Shown: positions 1 through 8,382 of the stretch, in pieces
How positions within the stretch are numbered: position 1 is the stretch's first letter
Layout: each line of letters begins with the position of its first letter
NCBI GenBank assembly: GCA_964353185.1
Contig: CAYGUV010000001.1
Location: 62,001-126,000 of the forward strand
Length of the DNA: 64,000 nucleotides
Reading direction: 5' to 3'
From: GCA-2708415 sp964353185
Lineage (GTDB): Bacteria > Pseudomonadota > Alphaproteobacteria > Micavibrionales > Micavibrionaceae
Position numbers and translations under genes: made by a program
Notes under the pieces: generated by a model
The model's input: the letters and a program-made list of their open reading frames with translations, nothing else
Database searches by the model: none
Told to the model about the DNA's origin: nothing

Positions 1-205
1 CTTCCTTGATAATTTATGCACGCCTGCGGAGTTGGAGGCGATGGCAGATCGTTGGTTGATTGTTGAGAAATTATCAAAAGGCTTGCCATATCGGACGATA
101 GCGGAGCAAACAGGGGCAAGTGTGACAACGGTCACCCGTGTGGCGCGCTGCCTCAATGAAGAAAATAGCGGATATAAATTAATTTATGAGAGAGTGAAAA
201 AATGA
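1..205 (+). CDS. YerC/TrpR-family regulator (5' end cut off)
   Basis: The window opens inside a frame that ends in TGA at 203-205. The visible 67 residues contain a TrpR-like helix-turn-helix: ELEAMADRW, then LSKGLPYRTIAEQTGAS and TTVTRVARCLN. This matches the C-terminal half of the YerC/YecD branch of the Trp repressor family, small DNA-binding proteins that sit beside his genes in several bacteria and have been predicted to regulate them. Its stop overlaps the hisG start by four bases (ATGA), so it is the first visible gene of the his operon and could be its autoregulated repressor. The ligand is not visible from sequence; regulation by histidine is inference from position. Confidence 0.8.
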   Translation, partial: FLDNLCTPAELEAMADRWLIVEKLSKGLPYRTIAEQTGASVTTVTRVARCLNEENSGYKLIYERVKK

Positions 206-1101
206 AGAAAAATAATCAAGAACGCTTAAGGATCGCCATTCAAAAATCTGGGCGGTTACAAGAAGATTCCATTAATTTGTTAAAGCAATGCGGGATCAAG
301 TTGCAAAAGAGCAAAGATCAGCTTTTTTGCCGCGCACAAGATTTCCCGTTAGATGTGTATTTTGTACGCGATGATGATATTCCAGCATTTGTTTCTTCCA
401 ACACATGTGACATTGGTATTGTCGGGCAAAATGTTTTGGTTGAAGAAAAATTAACGCGTAACGATAATGATATCAAAGCCATTCAAGAAATTTTTGAATT
501 GGGTTTTGGGCGATGCCGTTTGTCTTTGGCCGTCCCGTATGATTTTCAATATGACGATATAACTACGTTAGACAAAAAATCTATTGCGACATCTTACCCC
601 GGAATTTTGCAAGATTACTTAGATAAAAAAAATATTGAAGCCAAAATTATTGAGATGTCCGGATCCGTTGAAATTGCCCCGCGGATTAATATGGCGTCGG
701 CAATATGTGATTTGGTGTCAACGGGGGGAACCCTTGCGAGTAATGGGTTGGAAGAAGTTGAAATAATGATGGAAAGCCAAGCCGTTCTAATCGAAGGGGC
801 AAAAATAAATGCACCACAAAAAGAGATTTTGAACCGATTGTTAACTCGTATTAAAGGGGTTAATGAAGCGCGTGCCAGCAAATATATTATGTTGCACGCC
901 CCTAAAGATGCAGTTGATGAAATTAAAAATGTGTTGCCAGGCGCGGAAAGTCCAACAATTTTAGACATTCAAGGACGCGATGATTTGGTTGCCATTCATG
1001 CTGTTTGTAATGAGGGTGTTTTTTGGGACACAATGGAAGAATTACAAGCCAAGGGCGCGAGCTCTGTCTTAGTCTTGCCGATTGAAAAAATGTTGGGCTA
1101 A
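202..1101 (+). CDS. hisG: ATP phosphoribosyltransferase, long form
   Basis: Catalyses the first step of histidine synthesis, condensing ATP with PRPP. At 299 residues it is the long (HisG-L) type, with two catalytic lobes and a C-terminal ACT-like domain (roughly 225-299) that in this family binds histidine for feedback inhibition. Long HisG works without HisZ, and no hisZ is seen here. The PRPP-binding motif DLVSTGGTLASNGL is at 170-183. The start ATG overlaps the stop of the upstream TrpR-like gene (ATGA), suggesting translational coupling. hisD follows after ten bases. Confidence 0.96.
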   Translation: MKKNNQERLRIAIQKSGRLQEDSINLLKQCGIKLQKSKDQLFCRAQDFPLDVYFVRDDDIPAFVSSNTCDIGIVGQNVLVEEKLTRNDNDIKAIQEIFELGFGRCRLSLAVPYDFQYDDITTLDKKSIATSYPGILQDYLDKKNIEAKIIEMSGSVEIAPRINMASAICDLVSTGGTLASNGLEEVEIMMESQAVLIEGAKINAPQKEILNRLLTRIKGVNEARASKYIMLHAPKDAVDEIKNVLPGAESPTILDIQGRDDLVAIHAVCNEGVFWDTMEELQAKGASSVLVLPIEKMLG

Positions 1102-1111
1102 GGATTTTTTG

Positions 1112-2410
1112 ATGAAAAAATATATTTGGAAAGAATTATCCGCCGCGCAAAAACAAGATGCGTTACAAAGACCTTCATCGCAAAATGATGGTCAAGCAGA
1201 AGTCACAGCCAGAGAAATTATTTACAATGTACGCGAAAAAGGTGATGACGCGGTTCGGGCATACATGCAAAAATTTGATGCGTGTACATTAGTTGATTTA
1301 AAGGTGAGCGATGAAGAAATAAAAACCGCTATTGATAGTTTATTGCCAGAAAAGCGCGCGGCAATTGACACAGCCTATAGCACGATTAAAAAGTTTCACG
1401 AGGCGCAAGGGTATCGCCCGTATGATTTGGAAACCATAGCAGGCGCAAAATGTGGACGACGTGTTGTGGCCATAGAAAATATAGGTTTATATGTGCCGGG
1501 CGGTACGGCGCCATTGGTTTCAACGGCTTTGATGAATGGTATTCCATCACAAATTGCCGGATGTAAAAATAGAGTTTTATGCACGCCTTGTAATAAAGAT
1601 GGTGTTGTGAATGCACATTTAATTTACGCGGCCACAATTTGCGGTATTACAGAGATTTATAAAATTGGTGGCGCGCAGGCAATTGCAGCAATGGGCTATG
1701 GCACCGAGACGATACCAAAGGTGGATAAAATTTTTGGGCCCGGCAATGCGTATGTAACCGCAGCAAAGAAAATCATATCTATGGACGCAAAAGGCGCGGC
1801 ATTAGATATGCCAGCAGGGCCATCGGAAGTTTGTGTGATTGCAGATAAGGATGCAAACCCCGCATATGTCGCAGCTGATTTGCTGTCGCAGGCGGAACAT
1901 GATGTCATGTCGCAGGTATTATTTATTGCCACCGATGAAAATATCATCAACGCGGTGATAGAGGAGGTTGAACAGCAATTATCAGCTTTATCAAGAAAAG
2001 ATATTGCCAAACAGGCAATCGAAAATTCAATAATCATCGCTGTTGATGATGTGAGCGAAGCAATTTCTGTTTCTAATCAATATGCGCCAGAGCATTTAAT
2101 TTTGGCGTTTGACGCAGAGGATAATGTTTTGAATGAAATTCAAAATGCGGGATCTGTATTTGTTGGAAAATGGACGCCTGAATCCGCAGGGGATTATTGC
2201 AGTGGGACAAATCACGTTTTGCCAACCAATGGGTATGCCCGCAATTATTCGGGATTAAATGTAGAAGCATTTCAAAAAACAATAACGTTCCAAAAATTGG
2301 AAAAGGAGGGTTTAAATAATTTATCAGACACAATCCAAACCCTGGCCAATTTAGAAGGGTTAGATGCGCACGCAAACGCCGTTGCGATCCGAATAAAGGA
2401 TATCGTGTAA
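1112..2410 (+). CDS. hisD: Histidinol dehydrogenase
   Basis: Performs the last two oxidations, histidinol to histidinal to histidine, with NAD and a zinc ion. Family landmarks visible are the GGAQAIAAMGYGT stretch, GPGNAYVTAAK, the LLSQAEHD segment carrying zinc and catalytic residues, and YAPEHL. An upstream in-frame ATG at 1082 lies inside hisG; ATG 1112 is preferred because AAGGA lies seven bases before it and it gives the usual length of 432 residues. The stop TAA shares one base with the hisN start (TAATG). Confidence 0.95.
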   Translation: MKKYIWKELSAAQKQDALQRPSSQNDGQAEVTAREIIYNVREKGDDAVRAYMQKFDACTLVDLKVSDEEIKTAIDSLLPEKRAAIDTAYSTIKKFHEAQGYRPYDLETIAGAKCGRRVVAIENIGLYVPGGTAPLVSTALMNGIPSQIAGCKNRVLCTPCNKDGVVNAHLIYAATICGITEIYKIGGAQAIAAMGYGTETIPKVDKIFGPGNAYVTAAKKIISMDAKGAALDMPAGPSEVCVIADKDANPAYVAADLLSQAEHDVMSQVLFIATDENIINAVIEEVEQQLSALSRKDIAKQAIENSIIIAVDDVSEAISVSNQYAPEHLILAFDAEDNVLNEIQNAGSVFVGKWTPESAGDYCSGTNHVLPTNGYARNYSGLNVEAFQKTITFQKLEKEGLNNLSDTIQTLANLEGLDAHANAVAIRIKDIV

Positions 2411-3189
2411 TGTTATTTGAAGAATTTACACGCAATGTTTTAATCCCAAAAGCCAATGATATTTTAACGCAATATTATAAAGAGTATTGTGCAGGCAAAG
2501 ATATTGGTCTTGAGATGAAGTCAGATCAAAGCCCTGCGAGCCTTGCTGATAGGGAGGCGGAGAAGGCCTTACGCGCGCTTATTAACGAGGAATATCCAGA
2601 CCACGGTATCTGGGGCGAAGAATTTGGTGGTGAGAATTTGGACGCCGAATATGTATGGGTTTTAGATCCGCTGGATGGGACAAAGCAGTTTTTGGCAAAA
2701 CAAGAAGGCTGTTTTGTCGTGCTGATTGGATTGTTTAAAAATAAAAAGCCCTATTTTGGTGCAGCGAGTGACCCGTTATCCGGTGATGTTTGGATCAATG
2801 AGCAACAAGTTCAAAAAGAAAATTCTACCTTAAAAAATATGATGGTTGCATCGACTGCACCGGAACGTATGTTTGACCATAGTGCCATAAAAGAAAATAT
2901 ACTTAATTTATTATCAAATGCAAAAGAAGTGGTTAAGTTTCGAAATGCAAAATCTTTTTTAGATGTAATTGATGGGCGCGTGGATATAGGGATTGAATCA
3001 AGTTTGTCATTACATGACGTTGGCGCACTTATTCCCATTATTGAAAAATCAGGGTGCCTTGCAACAGATTTTGATGGGAATAATTATGCCGAGAAAAATT
3101 TTGAATTTAACCGTAATAAATATGATTTTTTAGTAACCCGTAATTTAGAGACAACAAACAGAATTTTAAAAGAAATTAGGAATAAATAA
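2410..3189 (+). CDS. hisN: Histidinol-phosphatase, inositol-monophosphatase fold
   Basis: Dephosphorylates histidinol phosphate, the step before HisD. The 259-residue protein has the metal-binding motifs of the IMPase superfamily: GEEFG (69-73), DPLDGT (86-91) and, near 202, HDVGALIP, which corresponds to the usual WDxAAxxP motif with Trp replaced by His. Placement between hisD and hisC is the main reason to call it HisN rather than a generic IMPase or CysQ; no other histidinol phosphatase is present in the operon. It starts one base inside hisD, and the next gene begins directly after its stop. Confidence 0.88.
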   Translation: MLFEEFTRNVLIPKANDILTQYYKEYCAGKDIGLEMKSDQSPASLADREAEKALRALINEEYPDHGIWGEEFGGENLDAEYVWVLDPLDGTKQFLAKQEGCFVVLIGLFKNKKPYFGAASDPLSGDVWINEQQVQKENSTLKNMMVASTAPERMFDHSAIKENILNLLSNAKEVVKFRNAKSFLDVIDGRVDIGIESSLSLHDVGALIPIIEKSGCLATDFDGNNYAEKNFEFNRNKYDFLVTRNLETTNRILKEIRNK

Positions 3190-4848
3190 ATGTCAGCAAA
3201 AAGTATTTTAGAAAAAGTGAGAAAGTCGCTCCTTGATATTCAGGAGTATAAATCGGCGCGTTCGATGTTCCAAGATGACGAAGGCATGATTTATTTAGAT
3301 GCCAATGAAATACCGTATGAGCCGTATGTTGGAGCAAATGGATTAAACCGTTATATTGCACAGCAACCAGATAAGATGGCCAAAGATATTGCGCGATTAT
3401 ATGATATCTCAACCAAAAATTTACTTATCTCACGCGGCGCTGATGAAGCGATTGATATTTTAAACCGTACATTTTGCGAACCTAAGAAAGATGAAATTAT
3501 TATTTGCCCACCGACATTTCCGATGTATGCACAATCAGCAGGCGTGCATCAAGTTGAGGTAAAAGAAGTACCATTGAAAAAAAACTTTCAGTTGGATACT
3601 AAAAAAATATCAAAGAAGATTTCTAAAAAAACAAAGATTTTCTATATCTGCTCCCCCAATAACCCAACAGCAAATGTGATGAACAGAGATGATATATTAT
3701 GGCTTGCGGTACAGCACCCCGATGTAATTATTGCCGTGGATGAAACCTATAATGAATTTACAACAGAAGGTGGATTGGAAGATTATTTATATGAGCATGA
3801 AAATCTTATGTTATTTCGCACATTATCTAAATCATTTGCTAGTGCGGGATTGCGCTGTGGATTTGCTATTGGACACGCGGATTTAATTAAGTTGATGCGT
3901 AAAGTATTGGCGCCCTATCCAATTTCTGCGCCAGTAGCCAAAGAAGTGAGCCGTATTTTAGAGCCAAAAAATCAAGTACGTATGAAAGGCATTCGTGCAG
4001 AAATATTAGAGACACGTGACTGGTTTAGTGCAGAATTAGCAAAATTAGATGATGTAAAAAAAATATACCCTTCGGATGCAAATTTTATTCTATGTGTCGT
4101 GAAGGATGCCAAATCATTTTATAATAAGGCTTTAGAAGGCGGAATCATTATTCGTGATCAATCATCACAAAAAGGTTTGAAAAATGCCATCCGCATTTCG
4201 ATTGGGACGCGCGATCAAATGGAAAAACTTTTACGTGTTTTAAACGGGGAGGAAATTCCAAAAACACAAGATAGAGCAGCAACGGTGACGCGCAATACTA
4301 ATGAGACAAAAATCTCTGTGGCGGTTAATTTGGATCAGCTCTCTCCCATTAAAATTTCAACAGGTGTAGGCTTTTATGATCATATGTTAGAACAAATTGC
4401 CAAGCATGGTGGTTTTTCTTTGGATATGGAATGTGACGGAGACCTTGAGATTGACCCACACCACACGATTGAAGATTGCGCCATAGCTCTAGGGCAGGCT
4501 TTAACAAAGGCATTAGGGGATAAGCGCGGTATTGGCCGGTATGGGTTTTCTTTACCAATGGACGAAGCTAATGCAACCGCGTTGATTGATTTGAGTGGGC
4601 GCTATTTCCTAAAGTTTGAAGGGGTGTTTCCTGCGGAAAATGTAGGTGATTTACCGTGCGATATGATCGAACATATCTTCCGATCACTTGCAGAAAATAT
4701 GCAGATGAATTGCCACATTCAAGTTGAGGGAGAGAATGCGCATCATATGGTTGAGGCATGTTTTAAAGCCTTTGGCCGTGCGTTGCGTCAGGCTATTCGT
4801 TTTGATGGTGATAAAGACGCGTTGCCATCGACCAAAGGAATGTTATAG
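3190..4848 (+). CDS. hisC-hisB: Fused histidinol-phosphate aminotransferase / imidazoleglycerol-phosphate dehydratase (HisC-HisB)
   Basis: One uninterrupted 552-residue frame carries two enzymes of the pathway. Residues 1-350 are a class I/II PLP aminotransferase of HisC type, with CSPNNPT, the DETYNEF segment and a PLP lysine at 214 (TLSKSF). After a short linker (about 351-360) residues 361-552 are a complete IGP dehydratase: GVGFYDHMLEQIAKHGG, DPHHTIEDCAIALGQAL, MDEA, EHIFRSLAENM and HHMVEACFKAFGRAL, including the metal-binding HH pairs. Fusing HisB to HisC is unusual; the familiar partner of HisB is a HAD phosphatase, as in enterobacteria. The start directly follows the hisN stop, with AGGA nearby. 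No frameshift or internal stop is seen at the junction. Confidence 0.95.
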   Translation: MSAKSILEKVRKSLLDIQEYKSARSMFQDDEGMIYLDANEIPYEPYVGANGLNRYIAQQPDKMAKDIARLYDISTKNLLISRGADEAIDILNRTFCEPKKDEIIICPPTFPMYAQSAGVHQVEVKEVPLKKNFQLDTKKISKKISKKTKIFYICSPNNPTANVMNRDDILWLAVQHPDVIIAVDETYNEFTTEGGLEDYLYEHENLMLFRTLSKSFASAGLRCGFAIGHADLIKLMRKVLAPYPISAPVAKEVSRILEPKNQVRMKGIRAEILETRDWFSAELAKLDDVKKIYPSDANFILCVVKDAKSFYNKALEGGIIIRDQSSQKGLKNAIRISIGTRDQMEKLLRVLNGEEIPKTQDRAATVTRNTNETKISVAVNLDQLSPIKISTGVGFYDHMLEQIAKHGGFSLDMECDGDLEIDPHHTIEDCAIALGQALTKALGDKRGIGRYGFSLPMDEANATALIDLSGRYFLKFEGVFPAENVGDLPCDMIEHIFRSLAENMQMNCHIQVEGENAHHMVEACFKAFGRALRQAIRFDGDKDALPSTKGML

Positions 4849-4850
4849 CC

Positions 4851-5447
4851 ATGAGTTTAGCAGTAATTGATTATGGTGCAGCCAATTTGGCATCTGTTAT
4901 GTTTGCGTTGGAGCGAATTGGCACTAACGCGACATTAACGCGCGATCCAGATGTAATTTACAAAGCCAATCGTGTCTTATTTCCCGGTGTTGGCGCGGCA
5001 AAATCATCGATGGATAGTATCCTTGCGTTGGAGCTGGATAGCTGTATCAAATCCTTAAAACAGCCAGTTATGGGGATCTGCATGGGAATGCAATTATTAT
5101 TCAACGCCTCGGAAGAGGGGGACGTTGATATGTTGGGCATGGTAGATGAGGATATAAAACATTTTGATATAGTTGAAAATTTATCTGTTCCGCATATGGG
5201 ATGGAACACGATCAATGTTGAGCGTCCACACCCCTTATTAAAAGATATTGATGCGCAAAGTCATTTTTACTTCGTACATAGTTATTATGCACCGATGGGG
5301 GATTATACTTTGGCATCTTGTGATTATGCGAATAAGTTTTCAGCAATTATTCAAAAAGATAATTTATATGGATGCCAATTCCATCCCGAAAAATCAGGTA
5401 AAAATGGAGAGAATATTTTGAAAAATTTTGTAAAGGGTGAGTTATGA
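4851..5447 (+). CDS. hisH: Imidazole glycerol phosphate synthase, glutaminase subunit
   Basis: Class I glutamine amidotransferase that feeds ammonia to HisF. The 198-residue protein has the nucleophile elbow GICMGMQLLF with Cys77 and the FHPEKSG motif that supplies the catalytic His and Glu. The N-terminal VIDYGAANL is typical of HisH. The start is two bases after the hisCB stop, with AAAGGA about a dozen bases upstream inside that gene. The stop overlaps the hisA start by four bases (ATGA). Confidence 0.95.
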   Translation: MSLAVIDYGAANLASVMFALERIGTNATLTRDPDVIYKANRVLFPGVGAAKSSMDSILALELDSCIKSLKQPVMGICMGMQLLFNASEEGDVDMLGMVDEDIKHFDIVENLSVPHMGWNTINVERPHPLLKDIDAQSHFYFVHSYYAPMGDYTLASCDYANKFSAIIQKDNLYGCQFHPEKSGKNGENILKNFVKGEL

Positions 5448-6175
5448 TTTTATATCCAGCCATTGATTTGATAGATGGTAAATGTGTGCGTTTGTTTAAA
5501 GGAGATTTTGAGCAAAAGACCACTTATGATGTTTCGCCGTTTGACGTTCTCGACACTTATAAGAATGAAGGGGCGCATTGGGTGCATATTGTAGATTTAG
5601 ATGGCGCGCGTAACTCTGACAATCGCCAAAGAAAATTAATAAGCGAAATTGCCAAGAAAAGTGGCCTCAAAATTCAAACTGGCGGTGGTGTTCGATCGAT
5701 GGAGGATGTGGAAACCCTGCTAAGCTTGGGTGTTTTACGTGTTGTGATTGGCAGTATGGCCGTGCAAAAAATTGATGAGACAAAAGAAATCATTAAAAAG
5801 TTTGGCGCAGATAAAATTTGTATCGCGATGGATGTATTGCCGCGTGATGGTAAATTTTATGTCGCGGTTCATGGGTGGCAAGAGGGCAGTGATGTGCTGC
5901 TTGAAGATTTAATTAAAGATTACCAGCAGGTAGGTTTGCGTCACGTCCTTTGTACAGATATATCCAAAGATGGCACGATGACAGGCTGCAACTTTGATTT
6001 GTATGAAACATTGAACGCCCAGTTCCCAGAGATAGAATTTCAGGCATCTGGCGGTGTTCACGCCTTAAAAGATTTAGAGAAGTTAAATACTGGCGGTGTT
6101 ATTGTAGGCAAGGCGTTATATGAGAATGTTTTTACAGTGCGCGAAGCTTTGAATGTAATTGAAGGGCGCGTGTAA
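5444..6175 (+). CDS. hisA: ProFAR isomerase
   Basis: Phosphoribosylformimino-5-aminoimidazole carboxamide ribotide isomerase, a 243-residue TIM barrel. The general acid/base pair is visible as Asp8 in PAIDLIDG and Asp130 in IAMDV, and the phosphate-binding loops read QTGGGVRS and ASGGVH. It is related to HisF by an ancient duplication, and the two are adjacent here as in most his operons. It overlaps hisH by four bases and abuts hisF. Confidence 0.95.
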   Translation: MILYPAIDLIDGKCVRLFKGDFEQKTTYDVSPFDVLDTYKNEGAHWVHIVDLDGARNSDNRQRKLISEIAKKSGLKIQTGGGVRSMEDVETLLSLGVLRVVIGSMAVQKIDETKEIIKKFGADKICIAMDVLPRDGKFYVAVHGWQEGSDVLLEDLIKDYQQVGLRHVLCTDISKDGTMTGCNFDLYETLNAQFPEIEFQASGGVHALKDLEKLNTGGVIVGKALYENVFTVREALNVIEGRV

Positions 6176-6943
6176 ATGTTAACAAAACGTATTATTTCCT
6201 GTTTAGACGTGCGTGATGGTCGCGTGGTGAAGGGAACCCAATTTCGTAATCACGAAGATGTAGGTGACATTATTGAATTGTCCAAACGTTATTGTGATGA
6301 AGGGGTGGATGAGTTGGTGTTCTATGATATTACCGCCAGCAGTGATGGGCGAACCGTAGATCGTAGTTGGATAAATGATGTGGCGCGTGTCATTAATATA
6401 CCATTTTGCGTTGCAGGGGGCATCCGTACCATTAGTGATGCGCGTATTGTTTTAAATAACGGCGCCGATAAAATTTCCGTGAATTCACCAGCATTGGAGC
6501 GTCCTGACTTTATCAATGAATTGGCAGATGCCTTTGGTGTGCAATGCGTTGTCGTTGGCATCGATAGCCGTGAAGAAGAGGGTGGATATAAAGTCTATCA
6601 ATATACAGGAGATGAAACAAAGACGGTTCATACCAAACGCGATACTTTTGAATGGGCCAAAGAAGCCGAAAAATTAGGAGCAGGAGAAATTGTCTTAAAT
6701 TGTATGAACCAAGATGGTATGCGCAAAGGATATGATATTGGGCAATTATCACGAATGAAGCAAACGGTTGGTATTCCCGTTATTGCATCGGGCGGCGCCG
6801 GTGACATGGCGCATTTTAAAGATGTTTTTAAACAGGCAGATGTTGATGGTGCGTTGGCCGCGTCCGTATTTCATAAAAAAATGATAGCCATTCCTGATTT
6901 AAAACAATATTTAAAAAATGAAGATATAGAGATAAGAACATGA
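6176..6943 (+). CDS. hisF: Imidazole glycerol phosphate synthase, cyclase subunit
   Basis: TIM-barrel partner of HisH that closes the imidazole ring and releases AICAR to purine synthesis. Catalytic residues sit at the canonical places: Asp11 in CLDVRDG and Asp130 in VVVGIDSR. The phosphate sites CVAGGIR and IASGGAG are present. Length 255 is standard. The start directly follows the hisA stop and the end overlaps hisIE by four bases (ATGA). Confidence 0.96.
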   Translation: MLTKRIISCLDVRDGRVVKGTQFRNHEDVGDIIELSKRYCDEGVDELVFYDITASSDGRTVDRSWINDVARVINIPFCVAGGIRTISDARIVLNNGADKISVNSPALERPDFINELADAFGVQCVVVGIDSREEEGGYKVYQYTGDETKTVHTKRDTFEWAKEAEKLGAGEIVLNCMNQDGMRKGYDIGQLSRMKQTVGIPVIASGGAGDMAHFKDVFKQADVDGALAASVFHKKMIAIPDLKQYLKNEDIEIRT

Positions 6944-7569
6944 GTAATTTAACACAAAATACTATTGATTCTGTTGATTGGGACAAAGGTGGTAATGGTT
7001 TAATTCCCGCGATTATTCAAAATGCAAAAACTGGGCAAGTTTTGATGATGGGGTATATGAATGAAGCCGCGCTCGATAAAACATTTAAGGATAAGAAAGT
7101 CACGTTCCACAGCAGGAAAACACAAGCCTTATGGACAAAAGGAGAGACTTCAGGAAATTTTTTAGAGTTTATTTCCGCAGAATTAGATTGTGATCGGGAT
7201 ACTATTTTGGTGCAGGCTCTTCCAATGGGACCGACATGCCATACAGGTGATTTTACGTGTTTTAATGATTTACAGCCAAATTCAATGAGTTTTTTGTCTG
7301 AATTAACCTCTATAATCCAGAGTCGAAAAGATGGTGACCCCAAAAATAGCTATACGGCGTCTTTATTTGATGAAGGATTGTCGCGGATGTGCCAGAAAGT
7401 AGGGGAGGAAGGCGTTGAGGTAGCGTTAGCGGGTATGAAGCAGGATAAAGAGGAGTTATCCAATGAAGCTGCTGATTTGATTTTTCATTTGATGGTCTTA
7501 TTAGAGAGCCAAGGGCTATCAATTGACGACGTTTTGTGCATTTTGAAAGATAGACACCAAAAAGCGTAA
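6940..7569 (+). CDS. hisIE: Bifunctional phosphoribosyl-AMP cyclohydrolase / phosphoribosyl-ATP pyrophosphatase
   Basis: Carries out steps two and three of the pathway. Residues 1 to about 110 are the HisI domain, with HSRKTQALWTKGETSGN, the zinc and magnesium ligands in ELDCDRD and PTCHTG. Residues 115-209 are the HisE domain, an all-alpha MazG-like fold with KVGEEGVEVALA and NEAADLIFHLMV. The fusion is common in gammaproteobacteria and Bacteroidetes, whereas many alphaproteobacteria carry separate hisI and hisE, which is one hint that this operon may have a foreign origin. It is the last gene of the his operon; no convincing terminator was found after it. Confidence 0.95.
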   Translation: MSNLTQNTIDSVDWDKGGNGLIPAIIQNAKTGQVLMMGYMNEAALDKTFKDKKVTFHSRKTQALWTKGETSGNFLEFISAELDCDRDTILVQALPMGPTCHTGDFTCFNDLQPNSMSFLSELTSIIQSRKDGDPKNSYTASLFDEGLSRMCQKVGEEGVEVALAGMKQDKEELSNEAADLIFHLMVLLESQGLSIDDVLCILKDRHQKA

Positions 7570-7639
7570 ATTTTAATAGGAACTAAATCTATATGAATAT
7601 GTTAGTGTCTTTATAATAATAAAAACAGAAGGAAATATT

Positions 7640-8053
7640 ATGAATAAAAAAGTTATTATCTCAATTATTGTTGCCGTATTTTTGGCATTGGTTGCTGCTT
7701 GGGCTATCGATGTAGACGTTGACGGTGATGTTGAATTACCAACAATTACAGCGGATATGGATGTTGAAGAAGGCTCATTACCCAATGTAGAAATTACTGG
7801 TGATCTTGAAATGCCAACAGTCGATGCAGATGTCAATGCAGAAGGTGGAAATCTTCCTGAAGTTGACGTAAATGTTGTTGATGTTGAGCTTGGTACAGAA
7901 GAGATGGAAGTAGAAGTTCCAACGGATGTTAACGTTGAAACTGAAACAAAAACTATCGAAGTACCTACTTTAGATATTGAGGCACCAGAAGAAGATACTA
8001 TTGCAGACGATACAAGTATTGATGCGGACGCAGATACTACGAGCGAAGATTAA
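7640..8053 (+). CDS. Membrane-anchored or secreted, highly acidic Val/Asp repeat protein
   Basis: Unrecognised 137-residue protein. The N-terminus (MNKKVIISIIVAVFLALVAAWA) is a signal peptide or membrane anchor. Nearly everything after it is acidic and valine-rich with almost no basic residues. Two imperfect copies of a unit of about 35 residues can be read: LPTITADMDVEEGSLPNVEITGDLE and its relative MPTVDADVNAEGGNLPEVDVNV. The alternating acidic/hydrophobic pattern suggests extended beta structure, perhaps cation binding, in the periplasm. A good Shine-Dalgarno (AGAAGGA) precedes the ATG. It is probably co-transcribed with the YqaE-like gene 30 bases downstream. Confidence 0.75.
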   Translation: MNKKVIISIIVAVFLALVAAWAIDVDVDGDVELPTITADMDVEEGSLPNVEITGDLEMPTVDADVNAEGGNLPEVDVNVVDVELGTEEMEVEVPTDVNVETETKTIEVPTLDIEAPEEDTIADDTSIDADADTTSED

Positions 8054-8083
8054 TTTAGAAAAAAAAGTAAAAGGAGAAATATT

Positions 8084-8275
8084 ATGGCATTAACAGGAAC
8101 AGGTGATAGCTTAGTTGGAGATATTGTAAAGATTATAGTTGCATTATTTTTGCCACCATTAGGTGTCCTCTTAGAAGTAGGCCTAACTTTACACTTTTGG
8201 CTAAATATCGTTTTAACATTATTAGGCTTCGTCCCTGGTATGATTCATGCAATTTACATTATTGCGACACGATAA
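8084..8275 (+). CDS. YqaE/Pmp3 family small membrane protein
   Basis: A 63-residue protein with two hydrophobic segments around a central turn. The family signature is visible in IIVALFLPPLGVLLEVG, followed by LNIVLTLLGFVPGMIHAIYII. Eukaryotic Pmp3 relatives affect membrane potential and salt tolerance; the bacterial role is less clear. AAAAGGAG lies seven bases before the start. A strong intrinsic terminator follows, so this gene closes the two-gene unit that starts at 7640. Confidence 0.9.
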   Translation: MALTGTGDSLVGDIVKIIVALFLPPLGVLLEVGLTLHFWLNIVLTLLGFVPGMIHAIYIIATR

Positions 8276-8286
8276 CCTATTAGAAT

Positions 8287-8336
8287 AAAGAAATCCTCGA
8301 TTGCGTGATTGTAATCGAGAATTTCTTTAATTTTTA
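8287..8336 (+). terminator. Intrinsic terminator after the YqaE-like gene
   Basis: A 16-base arm at 8287-8302 pairs with 8313-8328 (AAAGAAAT...CTCGATT against AATCGAG...ATTTCTTT) with one mismatch and a ten-base loop, followed by a T-rich run at 8331-8335. It ends the 7640-8275 transcription unit. Confidence 0.85.
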
Positions 8337-8382
8337 CAATATTATATAGGGAACTTTAAAATAGATTAAATGTTTATGAAGT

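Noticed and set aside
1082..1111. Upstream hisD start adding ten residues
   Set aside because: It lies inside hisG and lacks a ribosome-binding site; ATG 1112 has AAGGA at the right spacing and gives the family N-terminus.
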